From Azolla caroliniana (taxonomy: Eukaryota; Polypodiophyta), in NCBI GenBank assembly GCA_043228905.1, contig JBHGNT010000001.1, positions 5,704,001-5,768,000 on the forward strand: 64,000 bases of DNA. The letters run 5' to 3'. The position numbers and the translations under genes were made by a program. This document shows, one piece after another, positions 1-12,311 of the stretch. Position 1 is the stretch's first letter. Each line of letters opens with the position of its first letter. The notes beneath the pieces were generated by a model. That model did not search any database and was not told the DNA's origin. It saw only the letters and a list, made by a program, of their open reading frames with translations.

Positions 1-3000
1 AGTAAAAAGAGCTTCAAGGGAAGAATGTTGGTTCTAAACATAACTAATGAGGAAAGAGGGCCTAGCAATGAAGAGAGCTAAGAGTGAAGTGGTTACCTAA
101 TGGTTAGAAAAGGTGGTAGTTTAATGAAATCTAGGAGCGAATAAATCTAGTGTTGACACAAGAGACTTGATTTGAAGAAAGCTAGGAGCGAATAAATCGA
201 CAAGGCTAGGAACAAAGTTGGACTACCATATTAGATGTCTATTCTAGTTCAAAATTGTTGTTCTATCACACTTTCACATATGTATGTCCATTTTTGAAAC
301 ATCTTCATAAATCATTGTGATCATAATATGGCATTACATTAATGAGGAAGAATGTCATGATGAAAGTTTCCACTATGGCCAAGAGTATATTGAGGTGTAT
401 GTAAAAGTGCAAGGGACAATGTGATTTTACATAAAGCTTTGCATACTTACAAAAGCTAAGAGACGATGTGATTTTAATTTTACAAAGCCAGAATATTACA
501 ACATTATACTAGAATCAAGAGCTTGTTGGGAGTAGAGGCTCGTTGGAATCATGGGCTCATTGGAATAGAAGGCTTGTTAGAATCGCGGGCTCAAAAAATC
601 ATGAGCTTGTTGGAATTAGAGGCTGATTGACCAATTCGACCTCTCTCTCTCTCCACGAAACCACTTGAATGGTTAAGAATGAAAACTAGGACTAATTGCA
701 TCCAATTAACATAATAAAATTGGATTAAGTTCAAAATAAAGCTTTATAACAAGTTCCTTTTTCAAAATAGGGTTTACTATGCTATAAGAAAACATTCATG
801 ATGTTGATTATGAGAAGCATTTATATAAGTGATAATGAGGGTAGACCGGTAAAGCTAATTGTGATGGTCCAAGATACAGGGTATAGACAAGGCCTCATCT
901 ACGATCAATGACGACAATGCCTTTTTATTGATATAATGTTTCTTCCCTCAAACACCCCCCTAACACACTACGGTGGCTTGGTGGTGGTGCCAAAAGCCAA
1001 AAGAGGGAAAGAAGAGATGAAGGAGACGTGGTCCAATTCCACACTCACACTCACACTCACTCCCCCCTAACCCTAAGACCTAGCGAAAAGTGAAAATAAG
1101 AAAAAAGAAAAAGAAAGAAACCCTAAATTAAGAAAATAAATACTTCTTGAGCTCCTAAAACTCTCAAACACCAAAAATGACCAAACCCACAATAAGCTCT
1201 TCTTTCGTTTTTTATAGTTGAGAGAGGTGCCACCAACCGCGTTTAATGCTCACCAAGCCTTCTCTATCAAATATGTGATAATGTGTTGCCTTTACACAAA
1301 ACTAAGACTTGCACTCTACACCTCTTACCACAAAGTTTGTACCTTTCCCATTTAGCTATTTATTTTCAATGTGTTGGACTTATTACAAATTAAGTTACAT
1401 TGTTTGATTTAGATTTCTGATTGAATGGTTAAACTTTTTTTTTCCCTAATGGATTAATCAATTTAAATTTTTTTGTTTAATAGTTTAATTCATTTAACTT
1501 AAATGTGTTTTATTGAAAATTCTTTAACTTAATTTTTTAATAAGTTTAACATAAATGGTTCAATGTTGTTTCAAGTTTTCCTTAAGCCATTTGGTTTTAT
1601 CTTTTCTTGAAATAGTTTGATTTGGTTTAAATGGCTTGGTAGTTCTTAAACAGTTTGCTATTGTCCAAATTTCAAGAGGTACACCACATTGGTTGTGTTA
1701 AACCAACAGAGACCGATTTTTGAAGTGTCAATCTTCGATAGCAAACTGTTTATTAGGTTGGATGTAGTATAACCCAAATACTTGACTGAATGTGTCGTCA
1801 TCTTGACAAGAAACATCTCCATCAACAGTCGAACAATATTGCAAGGGTGTAGCCCTTCTACATTAACCCTCCATGTGTCGACTAACAATTGCACCATCAC
1901 TTCGATGCCTTGATTTGCAAGATGTAGAAAAGCTCATTAATAGTTGCCTCCTTATCCACAATATTGCAAGTAGATGATCACTTCAGAATTGAACAACAAG
2001 TTCCTATTATTAGTCAACCAAATGTTAGAAAACAACCTCCTATACCTGCCAAAGGACCATGTGCAAAGACGTTCACTTCATTGAAATGAACTTGTGGATC
2101 CTTTAATTATCTTGAAAGCATCATCCAACATCTATTGCAAGAGTGCCTTTATTAGTTTCTAATCTTGATGTTTTATTTCAAGGAAAGAAGGTTGCAATTG
2201 TTACCAAAGAGTAGCGTGTTGGTTACATTCTCAATATCCCACTATGTCCAAGGTCATTTGGATTTTGTTTGTTCTCTTTTTGTAAAACTTGGTTGTCACA
2301 AGTTTATATTGCTTACTATTGAATGAGTTGAACTTATATTAGTAGGTCTATTCTTCAAAGAGACTCTATCTCGCTCATCACTGTGAGGTTCTATTTCATT
2401 TATCTTTAGACCTTCATAACTTCTTTATAGCCCATGAGCTCCCTACATCTGCTGCCATAATGTGGTCTTTCTGCAGACAAAACCTTTTCGGCAAGTGTAG
2501 TTGTCATGTTGATCTTCTTATTAGTAGTGTGTGGATTTTCTAAAATACTTACAATCAACTTTACAAACACTTTTGCATCATCTAAAGGTGCAATATGTTG
2601 AAAACCTAAAAAGCTTAGAGATGATCTTTACTCCAATACAACCTATGTGTTGATTTATAGGCGAAACCTTTTAACAAGGCAAAGCATTCATATAATCACC
2701 ACAAATAGTTGAGATCATTCAAGTATGGGGGTTGTAGGAATTGTTAATTCAATAATCTCAACATTATTTATTAAAAATGTGAGACCATATTTATTATGGT
2801 TGTTGTAATTATGAACTAAATAGTTGCACCTCTTCAAATTTAAGTAACTTGGAAGGACAAATTCGATGCCTCTACACAAGTATGCATATAATGACATGTT
2901 GTCATACTCGTAACTCAATATGTATATCAACTTTGTATCATAAGCATGTTTAGATTTATGATTATATCTACCCTAGTTAAGTGCATTAATTTCTACTATC

Positions 3001-3911
3001 AGTATTTAGAGATCATCCATGAGCACAACTATTTATATTAATAGAGCTCGGAAGTTTGTTTATAAAAATGTTGGAATTTGATTTATAATACTTGCATCAA
3101 GTACAATTTTCATAATGAACCATATGGGCTTTAGAAAAAAACAAAATTAACGTGGATATGCCTTTGCGAAAAGTTTGTGGCAAAGTGGAAAGGGAAAATT
3201 AAAAGCTAAAGAGATGGAAAGGACAAATTTAAAAGGTCTAATCGGGTAGCTCACTTATCCAAATTCAAGCGGTGGGTAGCTACCTTTGAAGAAATTTTAA
3301 GCATTGGTGGGTAGCTCACTTCTAAACATTAAGAACAGGATGCCCATCCTATCAATTAGGTTGGATGTCTCTCCTGTGATAAATCAATGTGTCTTCATGT
3401 AGCAAACCCAATCTTTCCTAACAAGTATATCAACCTTATTGATATAGAATAAACCTAATGTGTGGCTCTCTCTCACCTTTACAACTTTACACACATTTCT
3501 ATCTCTTTCTCACACACACACACACACTTTTTAGTTTTTACCAACATTTCTTTGTCTCTCTCTAACGTTTACACACACATACGTACATTCTCTCTCTTCA
3601 TTTGTTTAAATATTGAGTCTCACTATTCAAGTATTAGTGGGTGAGGAGGTTAGTTCTACTCTAAGATCTCATAGGCTATGTTTGGCCTTCAAGGATGATT
3701 AGAAAATCCTATCTATCTAGTTATCTTCTACTTACCTTTGATACTCTTCACCAAGTAGGAAAACATAATTTAGTCTAAATCTTTGTGGTTCATTCATAAA
3801 TCAATATAAGAAAACTACATAGGAAGAATATGAACAAATCATATTGTGATTGTGATTAATTTCCTCGCCATTGTAAATGAGAAGAATATTTTGGGTTATT
3901 AACAAGTAGAG
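1..3911. other. AT-rich intergenic DNA, no supported gene
   Basis: I see no gene with domain-like content on either strand; open frames are short and low in complexity. Local structure includes a twice-repeated 17-base word (near 130 and 180), degenerate short repeats built on GGCTNGTTGGAAT between about 520 and 626, and CA/TC-rich simple sequence at 1040-1065 and 3510-3530. The 3' end holds the promoter and 5' UTR of the dehydrogenase gene that starts at 3912, but I cannot place a convincing TATA box. Confidence 0.6.
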
Positions 3912-4313
3912 ATGGTGAGTAATACCCTAATTACCACTTTGGTGATGGGGGCGATTCTTTTGATAGGGGTGTTATACGTTTGGCAAATAAGGAGGAGGTC
4001 AAAGCTCCATTTGGCATCTTTTAAAGGGAAGCATGTCGTGATAACCGGCGGGTCAAGCGGCATAGGGTTTGCATTGGCAAAGAGGTGTGCAAGGGAGGGT
4101 GCATTCCTCACGCTCATTGCGCGCACCCCTACCAAATTGGAGGCTGCCCGAGATGCAATATGTTCCACACTTGGACTCCCACTCAACTCCATCCTCATCA
4201 AGGTTGAAATTGCTTCACATCTCTTCTCTATTATACTAAATTGCTCATCATGTAAAGAGTTGTGCTAATAACCATAGTGAGTGTTTGTGTTTGTGTTTGT
4301 GTTTGTATTTGTT

Positions 4314-4352
<39 letters not shown>

Positions 4353-5652
4353 CTTTGAGTTAAAATATAATTATAGGTCTTGCCTAGGATAATTACATTA
4401 TTGTATTCTCTTTATACATTTAAATTAGTAAGTATAGTCTATTTTACATAATTGCTCATTAACACACCATCAAATCATCATTTGGATGTCACACAAAACT
4501 AGCATACATATATTATAGATCACACACAAACATTTGAATCCTATGTGTTGTATATCCAAATATTGTCCATATGTAAGTAACTTTTGTTCTAGCTTGATAA
4601 TTTGTGATATTAAAAAAATGTTGTTGATACGTATGTTTTCTTGCAACTAATGGTGTTTGCCGCACATCAAAATGATTTTGGACTAACAAATGGGCTTTTT
4701 AAGAAATATTATCCCATTGATATAGTTTTAAAGTACATATATATTACTTAAACACTCTCATATGACGTATCATTTCAAATATGTTAGTAATCGTGTTCCA
4801 ATACACCATACATATTTCCATATGGATTTCTAGTATGAAAGTTATTTCAATTTCTATGAAATCCAATCCCAAAAGTTCCCAAACTTGAAGAGACTTTCTT
4901 GGTGCTTCCAAGGCCCAAAAATCAAGTCCCAGTAACTAAAGTTGTGTCTAAGCCTAAGCCTTAATGTTTATCTTCATCTATATGTGATTGCTTACTCATT
5001 ATTTATTATGAACACACCATTGTTTATAGGTTGCCGATGCATCTAACGGACAAGCGATATCAATGGCCATCAAGGAGAGTTTTGAGTGGAAACCTATTGA
5101 CATTCTAATATGTTGTGCGGGAATAGCTTCCTCTGGCAGAGTGGGTGATGCCAAGGTAGATGTCTTAGAGATGGTGAATAGAGTGAATTTGATGGGTTGT
5201 GTATTGCCCATCCATACTGCCTTACCATTGATGAAGGGTAGAAGCCTCACAAATCCTTCCTCCATTGTCATTATAAGCTCTTTAGCATCTTTGGTAAGTT
5301 ATAAGTTATGCAATATTTTAAAAAATGTTTGCCCTATTATTATAATTGGAGTCCATTAATTTATGGTTGAAGCCTTCATTTATTCTTATGTCTAATATAC
5401 TCCATATGGGCATCTTATGATGCTAGAAATTAAATATCTTGGCTTGGTATGTTTGAGTTGATTTTTAAATATTGTTTATAATGTCTTTTTCATGTAGGTG
5501 TTTGTTTATGCATCAAACATGTACACAGCAACAAAGTACGCCCTTAGAGGTTTTGCAGAATTATTAAGATTTGAATTGCTACCATGGAATATCAAAGTGA
5601 ACCTTGTATGTCCCGGTTTCACTGAAACTCCCATGCTTGACGAAGGTTATAT

Positions 5653-5701
<49 letters not shown>

Positions 5702-6698
5702 GGTCGTAAGTAAAATTCCTAAACATCAAGAATCACCACTCCATATCACACATACTATGTGAAAAATGTTTCACTCTTGGACTTGTAGGTCATATTTGAC
5801 TTTTAATTGTGACAATAAAACCTATCTATCTATCCCCCTCCACCTTTCTTCACAAACATGAACAAACACCTCCAAAATACCTGTATTTAATGTCCATATC
5901 AATCAATTTTGTGTACCATACCCTTGAGCATACCTCATTATTTATAGATAGTACTTTAAAGCTCAATACACTTCTACCAACTCAGAACATGTAAGGATAC
6001 AATAAAATAGGTTGGTGTGTTCTAACAATGAGCAAACCATTCATTGCCCACCAACAACTTTTTTTTGAGTTTTTAACCGCCCACATAATTACATGAACTT
6101 GACATATTGGCAACCACATCTGATCAGTAACTATAGAAATGGTATCAATTGAGTACACTAAGATCTTTGAATTCGTGAATTTTTCAAGAAAGTACAAAAT
6201 TCCTCATAACACAATTTATACAAGAAGATAACAGTTGCAACAACTATATAAGCTTCGAAGTAAAATGTATATGTCGTTTCAATTCTATTGTAGACAACTA
6301 GTAAGGAACCTAGATTTTACTTTTATAAACATGGCCGACCAATCGAGAAACTTACAATATGTGTTTGTTATATTACAGTTGACAAACAAGAGACAAATTT
6401 GCGGTTTGCAAACAAGATAGGGTTTTATAATAGGCGATTTGCAGAGTCCCCGGATGAGGTAGCAAGGAAGACAATTGAAATTGATGGGATAAAGAAGGGC
6501 GAGTTCCTTGTCACCACCACAGTCGTAGCCTATATGATTGGTACCTTGGCACGAGGCTTCATACCACCCGATTCCTTCATTTCGTTCATGATTGAGCTTG
6601 TCCTCCTTATCCCCATCAAAATTGCAAGTTTCTTTTATCTTCATTATATCAAACAAGTCATACTAAGAGGGGAGCATGTTAAAGCTCCAAAAGAATAA
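3912..6698 (+). CDS. 3-ketodihydrosphingosine reductase-like short-chain dehydrogenase, 4 exons
   Basis: Predicted exons 3912-4202, 5030-5293, 5498-5645 and 6379-6698 join to 1,023 nt, giving 340 residues, close to plant TSC10 (about 327). Introns are GT-AG; phases are 0, 0 and 1. The protein has an N-terminal membrane segment (about residues 5-25), the Rossmann motif TGGSSGIG (45-52), an acidic residue after strand 3 (D100), a CCAG motif (125-128), N150, and the catalytic set S181, Y194 and K198 (YTATK). A hydrophobic C-terminal stretch (about 301-325) fits ER anchoring. Family knowledge: KDSR/TSC10 reduces 3-ketosphinganine to sphinganine with NADPH in sphingolipid synthesis at the ER. The start is the only ATG ahead of the membrane segment. 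The third donor (GTTATA) is weak and is followed at once by a CT repeat, so that junction is the least certain. A related ER-membrane SDR with another substrate cannot be excluded. Confidence 0.85.
4278..4350. repeat. GTTTGT/(GT)n microsatellite in intron 1
   Basis: A run of GTTTGT units passes into an uninterrupted GT dinucleotide repeat inside intron 1 of the dehydrogenase gene. It lies about 75 bases past the donor and does not touch a splice site. Confidence 0.9.
5653..5699. repeat. (CT)n microsatellite beside the exon 3 donor
   Basis: About 23 CT dinucleotides begin eight bases past the predicted exon 3/intron 3 boundary at 5645/5646. The tract is entirely intronic in the model used here. 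It lies where U1 and nearby splicing factors bind, and length variation could affect donor use. Confidence 0.9.
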
Positions 6699-7167
6699 TT
6701 CTTTGTATTTAATATTGAGCAACATTTGAATTAATTAATTATTTACGTGCCCCAAACACAATGTTACTATAAATTGAGTCTTTTCTTGTCAAGGGCTGTG
6801 AAAAGCCTCCCCTCTAGCGATTTACATTTTTGGGCAGAAATTTGTTATACCATTAAAGAGAACTAGATTCCATACTTGGATATAAGGTAGGTAGATACTT
6901 TCACTTATTAAGAAAATTAGCAACCATGTATAATAAATAGAAAATGACCTACAATGACGTATTATTTTAAAGTGACACTTCTAAGTTAACCCACACACAT
7001 TCTCTTGTAGAGAACAAACAACTCATAATTGATGAAGAATTATGCTTCGGTAACAATAAGTTACTTTACTAGTACGATAGCAAAATTTAATCTTCTAAGT
7101 CAAGTAATTCTTCATCAATGTTCATTGTGTCTTCATTAGAAACTTAATGACAAACTTAATTACCTAA
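6699..7167. other. 3' flank of the dehydrogenase gene
   Basis: AT-rich sequence with no open frame of note. It must contain the 3' UTR and polyadenylation region of the upstream gene. No single signal stands out, although AATAAA-like words occur. Confidence 0.5.
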
Positions 7168-7176
7168 TAAATTTAT

Positions 7177-7489
7177 GGGAAAAGTACCAGGATACCCCTG
7201 GAAGTTTGTCTATTTACCAGAATGCCCCTAGAAGCTCCAAATTTACCGAACTACCCCTATGTCCAGAAAATTACACTTTATAAAGTAATTATACACTCAA
7301 ATCTTTGGTAAATAGGGCTAATTCGGGTCCATTTCTTCCATCTTTGATAAGTAGGGCTTGTAGATTTGAGTGTATAATTACTTTATAAAGTGTAATTTTT
7401 TGGACATAGGGGTAGTTTGGTAAATTTGGAACTTTCAGGGGCATTCTAGTAAATAGACGAACTTCGAGGGGCATCCTGGTACTTTTCCC
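7177..7489. mobile_element. Mutator-type fold-back MITE, copy 1
   Basis: A 313-bp element starts GGGAAAAGTACCAGGAT and ends with the inverted form, CTTTTCCC. The terminal inverted repeats run for more than 100 bp each, so the transcript would fold into one long hairpin. The flanks TAAATTTAT (7168-7176) and TAAATTTAA (7490-7498) match at 8 of 9 positions, fitting the 9-bp target duplication typical of Mutator-like elements. There is no coding capacity. Copy 2 at 14189 is the same length in opposite orientation. Confidence 0.85.
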
Positions 7490-7498
7490 TAAATTTAA

Positions 7499-9733
7499 TG
7501 AGCATATGTGATGACACATGATATCCATAAGCAAGAATCTTTTTGTTATAAACTTAATCCAGGTTGAAGAATCTTTAGAGTGCTTATATTTATTATATAG
7601 GCTTCAAAAGGGAATCCTACAAACATCTCATGGTTACCTATGCAAATTCCCTACATGTGTTCTTACATATCTTGGATTCCTATATACTACAAAATATTAT
7701 ATTACTTTCTTTAATATGTGCATGTTGGACATTCAATCTTTATATCAAACTATTAATATGTATGTATCTACTACATGATATTCCTAATGCTACTAAATTT
7801 TAACACACTTTTTGGGAGAGCTCTTCTAGAGTGTGTGAACCAAAAAATAGATTCTTTGTTCCACTTTAGATGCATCCGAATCAATGCCATGTGTCTGAAT
7901 TGCCAATTCCAAAGATCTTCGCATCTTACATCAAATCATACTTCAAATTTCAAGACTACTAGACTGCCACTGCATGTATGTAGTTATCTCTATTAATTAG
8001 CTACTATCTTTCAAGTTGATTTCTTGTCATTTGTGCTACATTGTGAAACGTTTGAACTTTCGACTTGAGGCTGTGCTATTTCTGTTGTACTACATGTTTA
8101 CATCATTATTGGATCTTCCATCCCTTCTAACAAAAGAACTTATCTTCTATTTTATTTGTGTCTCACGACATATTTACATCATTATTGGATGTCCATTCGG
8201 TCTAATGGAAGGGAGTGAAGCTAAGGACCCTCCTCTATCACAATGTCTTGATTTTTCTTTTAGATAGCTTTCTGGACTTCTATCTGCCAAAATGGGTGTT
8301 GGATTGTGCACGAGTTATGTTATTGCTTGCTTGCATATTTTCAACAATGTGTTTTAATCTTCATTAGTAATTACTCAATCATGGAGCTAAGGGTGCCTTT
8401 ATTTTAAGCCAATAAATCTATCCCTTTAGAGGAAATTTGGACTCAATATTGAGCCTTTATAAAGTGTTTAGAATGTTCCCGACCACGAGCAAAGGTTAGC
8501 CTTGGGAGACTTTTGGGGTTGCTCTTCGAAGAAAAGGTGATAGCTTTCACATCACAATTTCAAATTGCATGTTACTTTGGTTTAGGTACCTCCTACTCAA
8601 ATTTCTCTACTCGAAGTCACGTTTACTAAACCTTCAGACATCCACAAATGCAAGTGCATATACATGTAACATAAAATCATCTTACAATGCCCTATTAATA
8701 TGAATCCAAATTTTGGTTAATGCTTCATATGATTTCTTATTAATCATGTTTTCATCTTCCTTTTCAAATTTGACTTTCATTCATTCAACAAATCTACATT
8801 TCTTCTAAATACAGTTGCTGTTAAAATTTGAAGATAATATTTGGGTGTTAATTTAACATCATGTTAATTACTCAATTGTTTTTCATGCGGCATTTTCCTT
8901 GATTTTATCTAAATATAAATTGATTGTTAATTCACTAGTTAAATCATATTGGTCAATCCATACAAGAGCCTATTTTTGTGCAATAATAACACAAATAAGC
9001 TGGTGATATAGTTCCATCCAAGCGTGACTGACTACACTTACATGCTTATTTGACATTTCTTGTAATATTTTGTGGCCCTTGCATACAATGGTTTTCTCCT
9101 TAACCGACCCATTGTACATTACAGAAGAATTTCAATATTTAGGAAGATAAAGATTGAAATATTTCTGATGATCAAGCGCAAAAAGTACATATATATATAT
9201 ATATATATATATATCCAACCGATCTTACACAGTCAAGAGCTCCACAAACCCCAAATTTATGGAAGTATATATGCTGCTTCACATAAGAGGTGAGGAGCTA
9301 AAGCAATTCTGTTATGTAATCACATTCCTTAAAACATTCTAGTCATAAAGGAAACTTAATGTTTCACCTTCAGTCTTTATCTTCTTATGATATCTCTATT
9401 AAGAGTTTTAACTATCTACCACATTTGTTCACCATCATGAAAACTGGTTTCATTAACAGGAAAGAGGTAATCAATCTTATCAGGCAAAGAAAAAATCACC
9501 ACTAATTCCACACTACATTAACAGGAAAAAGATGCAATCTTATCAGGCAAAGAAAAAAACGCCACTACTTCCAGACTATTCACAGCCTCACTTTTCTTCT
9601 ATAAAAGAGATATATCAAGGGAAATGGTGTTCAACAAACAAGCATTCACATTTTGGGTTCTTCTCAGGAAGTAGATTTCGAAATATGGAAACACACACAC
9701 ACACACACAGGCAGCCTGCAGGCAGAGAAACAG

Positions 9734-9764
<31 letters not shown>

Positions 9765-10012
9765 CAGTGCATGTGTGTGTGTAAGTAAAGGTACAAGCAT
9801 TCACATAAAGGATTACTAAGAAACACGTTGAAGAAAAGAGAAACTTCACCAAAACCATATTCTATGGAATCATCTCTTTGGAGCATATCAGCTTTTTCCC
9901 CATCACCATAAAAAAAGTGTCAGTGCAAAACAAAAGGTCTTGAGTAACAAAAGCAAAAAGGAAGTCAATACTCAATTTACAAACAAAAGTCTGTGTAATG
10001 TTTTCGTTTCAT
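7499..10012. other. Intergenic DNA with microsatellites and a short tandem duplication
   Basis: No credible gene is seen. Short open frames at 7518-8267 have no recognisable domain. Simple repeats are (AT)n near 9189-9214, (CA)n near 9687-9709 and (GA)n near 9738-9764. A roughly 65-bp segment at about 9452-9516 is followed by a diverged second copy (about 9517-9580), both containing ATCTTATCAGGCAAAGAAAA. The right end holds the 3' UTR of the minus-strand RNA-binding protein gene. Confidence 0.55.
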
Positions 10013-12311
10013 TTACTTCCTCCAATTCTGCGCATCCGAGCCACCACTTGAATACCTATTGTTACCCCCACCGTAACCACCACTGCGATTGCTACCACCG
10101 TAACCACCATTTCCACCACCATTGGCATCATTATAGCCTCCGGCACGGCCACTGCCACCATATCCACCATTTCCTCCATCTGATCTCTCCCTGCTACCAT
10201 AACTTCCACGATCTCCATATCGTGAACCACCGCCTCCATTGGAGCCACGATAGCCTCCATCACCCCCGCCCGATCTTGCCTGAGCTTGGTTCACAGTAAT
10301 GTTCCTTCCATCCAGCTCTTTTCCATTCATCGATTCAATCGCATCCGTCATCGCTTGCTCATCAGAGAATGTCACAAAACCAAAGCCTCGTGATCGTCCC
10401 GTTTCACGGTCATTGATAACCTATGCAATGAGCACATACATGATTATATAAATTTAAATATATCTTTGTTTTGTTTTTCAGAGTTAAGGGAAATATCTCT
10501 ACAATGTAACATCGTTTGTTAAATATTATGAAGAAATCAATCACAAGCATAGAAACACACACATGTATGTATCTTACACATTTTAAGTGATGTGAGAACA
10601 ATTACATTGCATACAAACATCCGTGCAATGTATGTTTATTACACATTACAAGTGATGTGGAGACATTCAAATTGTTTATTAAAGCTGACGCACAAACACT
10701 CTGTAAGGTTATTAGACTCTTTTAGAATCAAATGATGTGGAAACATGGTTCCAGATTACGAGGCAATCAAGCTGTACAACTCCACACAATCCAATACTCT
10801 ATGATCTTAACTGATGTGGAAATAAAAAACTATCCACCTGCAAATAATCCTGGTCATTTAGAAAAATGGTGTATTGATTGTATAATCCATATCTTGGACA
10901 TAGTATTAAGTTTAGCGCTTTGCAGCAAAATGTTTTAACATCACAATTGCAAACTTTTAAAGTTTAATGAGAAACATCTTTCTGCAAGATCATACTATCT
11001 TGTTTCACACCTCAATACAAGTCAACATTCCATGTTGATTGGAACCTAGATGGAACATATATAATCAATATCTAGCAGCTCATACAAATTTTTAGAATAT
11101 CCATCAAGAAAATAAAGTACAAAATGGTGAGTTCGTTAAATCATACCTAGCTAAAAAGAAACCATCTCTGCATCTATAAGCATGCTAAATAATCTTATCT
11201 AGAAGCATAATTCTGCAAGGAACTATATTTTGAAGCTCTGTTAATCTGGAATAAGCTCAATCAGCTAGAATGAATATGCACAAGATAGAAAAAAGGTAGC
11301 TTGTGCACGTATAAGAAGGCCAGATTTAGAGTGATATGAAAGCATCCTTCAGTAAATTTTCTTTCTTAAAAACACTTCCAAACAATCCAATGATCAGTAT
11401 CATTATAAAGTGTTTTAGAGGCTCTTTACTGTTAAAGAAACGTTAGGTCTACAAACGGTGAAAAAACAATTGCAGAAGAAAAACTGAATTCCTAGGATTA
11501 CTTTAGAGATCTAATACTAGGTCAGAGAATGTCGATCAAATCCACTAGACAAATGGTGACTATCACCAAGAGCCTCAGTACCAGAAAAAATAAAATTCCA
11601 TAAGAGAAAACCCTAACGAATTCATATGCTCGGCAGAATCTACAAGAGACAGATGTTACAATTTCGGTTGACAAAAGGTGACCTTTACACATTTAAAACT
11701 GAGAAAACGTTCAAGCACACGGTCGAGGGAAGAGAAGAGAGAGACAAAGGGAAACAATTTTCAGCAGAAAGGAATTACGATAAAAATGTATATATCTTCT
11801 GCATCCAGAGTTTTATCACGCGCAGTAGCAGAAAAGAAGCAATTTGCAAAAAATAAAATGGGAAATTCAAATATAGCCTTCGTGTCTAAGCATAACCCGA
11901 AAATTTCAATATCTAGTGATCTGAGAGAACAAACAAAACAAACAGACGAGGGAGAGCATGGAAAGCAATACCTGAGGTTCTGATGAAAACTACTTCAACA
12001 AAAGAGAAGAAAGAGTTAAAGGAATGGAAGTGAAGATAGATTTATGCATGCGACTGTGAGAGAGGAGGTATTGTTATAGTAGAAAGAATAGATGGGAATA
12101 AGAGAAGGAGAAGAGACATACCTGAGATTCTGGGCAACACATTCTAAACAGGAGAAAAGGAGGAGGAAATGAGAGAGAAAAACAAAGAAACATATACCTT
12201 GGAGTCGACAACTTCGCCGAAGTCTCGAAAGGCGTCGGCAAGACTGCGATCATCGGTGGTCCATGCGAGACCTCCGACGAAGCAGCGATACTCGAGATCT
12301 GCAGCGGCCAT
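10013..12311 (-). CDS. Glycine-rich RNA-binding protein (GRP7/GRP8-like), 2 exons
   Basis: Exon 1 is 12311-12198 and exon 2 is 10420-10013, joined in phase 0 by GT-AG splicing for 173 residues. An RRM covers about residues 9-86, with RNP2 CFVGGL (10-15) and RNP1 RGFGFVTF (49-56). It is followed by a Gly/Ser/Arg/Asn/Tyr-rich tail (about 90-173). The intron falls after GEVVDSK, the same place as in Arabidopsis GRP7 and GRP8, which is strong support for this class. Family role: nuclear and cytoplasmic RNA binding in cold and circadian responses, alternative splicing and RNA chaperoning. GRP7 and GRP8 control their own mRNA through alternative splicing inside this intron. Here the intron is long (1,777 bp) and contains mini-exon-like signals. 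The 5' UTR is CT-rich in the sense strand (12340-12395). Confidence 0.93.
11972..11989 (-). other. Candidate 18-nt in-frame mini-exon in the GRP intron
   Basis: On the minus strand GTTGAAGTAG precedes 18 bases ending CCTCAG, followed by GTATTG. The end resembles the 22-nt candidate upstream (both GAAYCTCAG then GTAT). Included alone it would add six residues in the RRM without a stop. The acceptor is weaker than that of the 22-nt candidate. Confidence 0.3.
12122..12143 (-). other. Candidate 22-nt poison mini-exon in the GRP intron
   Basis: On the minus strand a strong pyrimidine tract ending CTCCTGTTTAG precedes 22 bases that end CTCAG, followed by GTATGT, a good donor. Splicing exon 1 to this segment and then to exon 2 shifts the frame and meets a TGA a few codons into exon 2. 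Such an isoform would be expected to be degraded by nonsense-mediated decay. This is a sequence-based prediction with no transcript evidence. Confidence 0.45.

Noticed and set aside
9940-10299. His/Tyr-rich open frame on plus
   Set aside because: It is the complement of the glycine-rich exon of the GRP gene (Gly codons read as His/Thr/Pro on the other strand).
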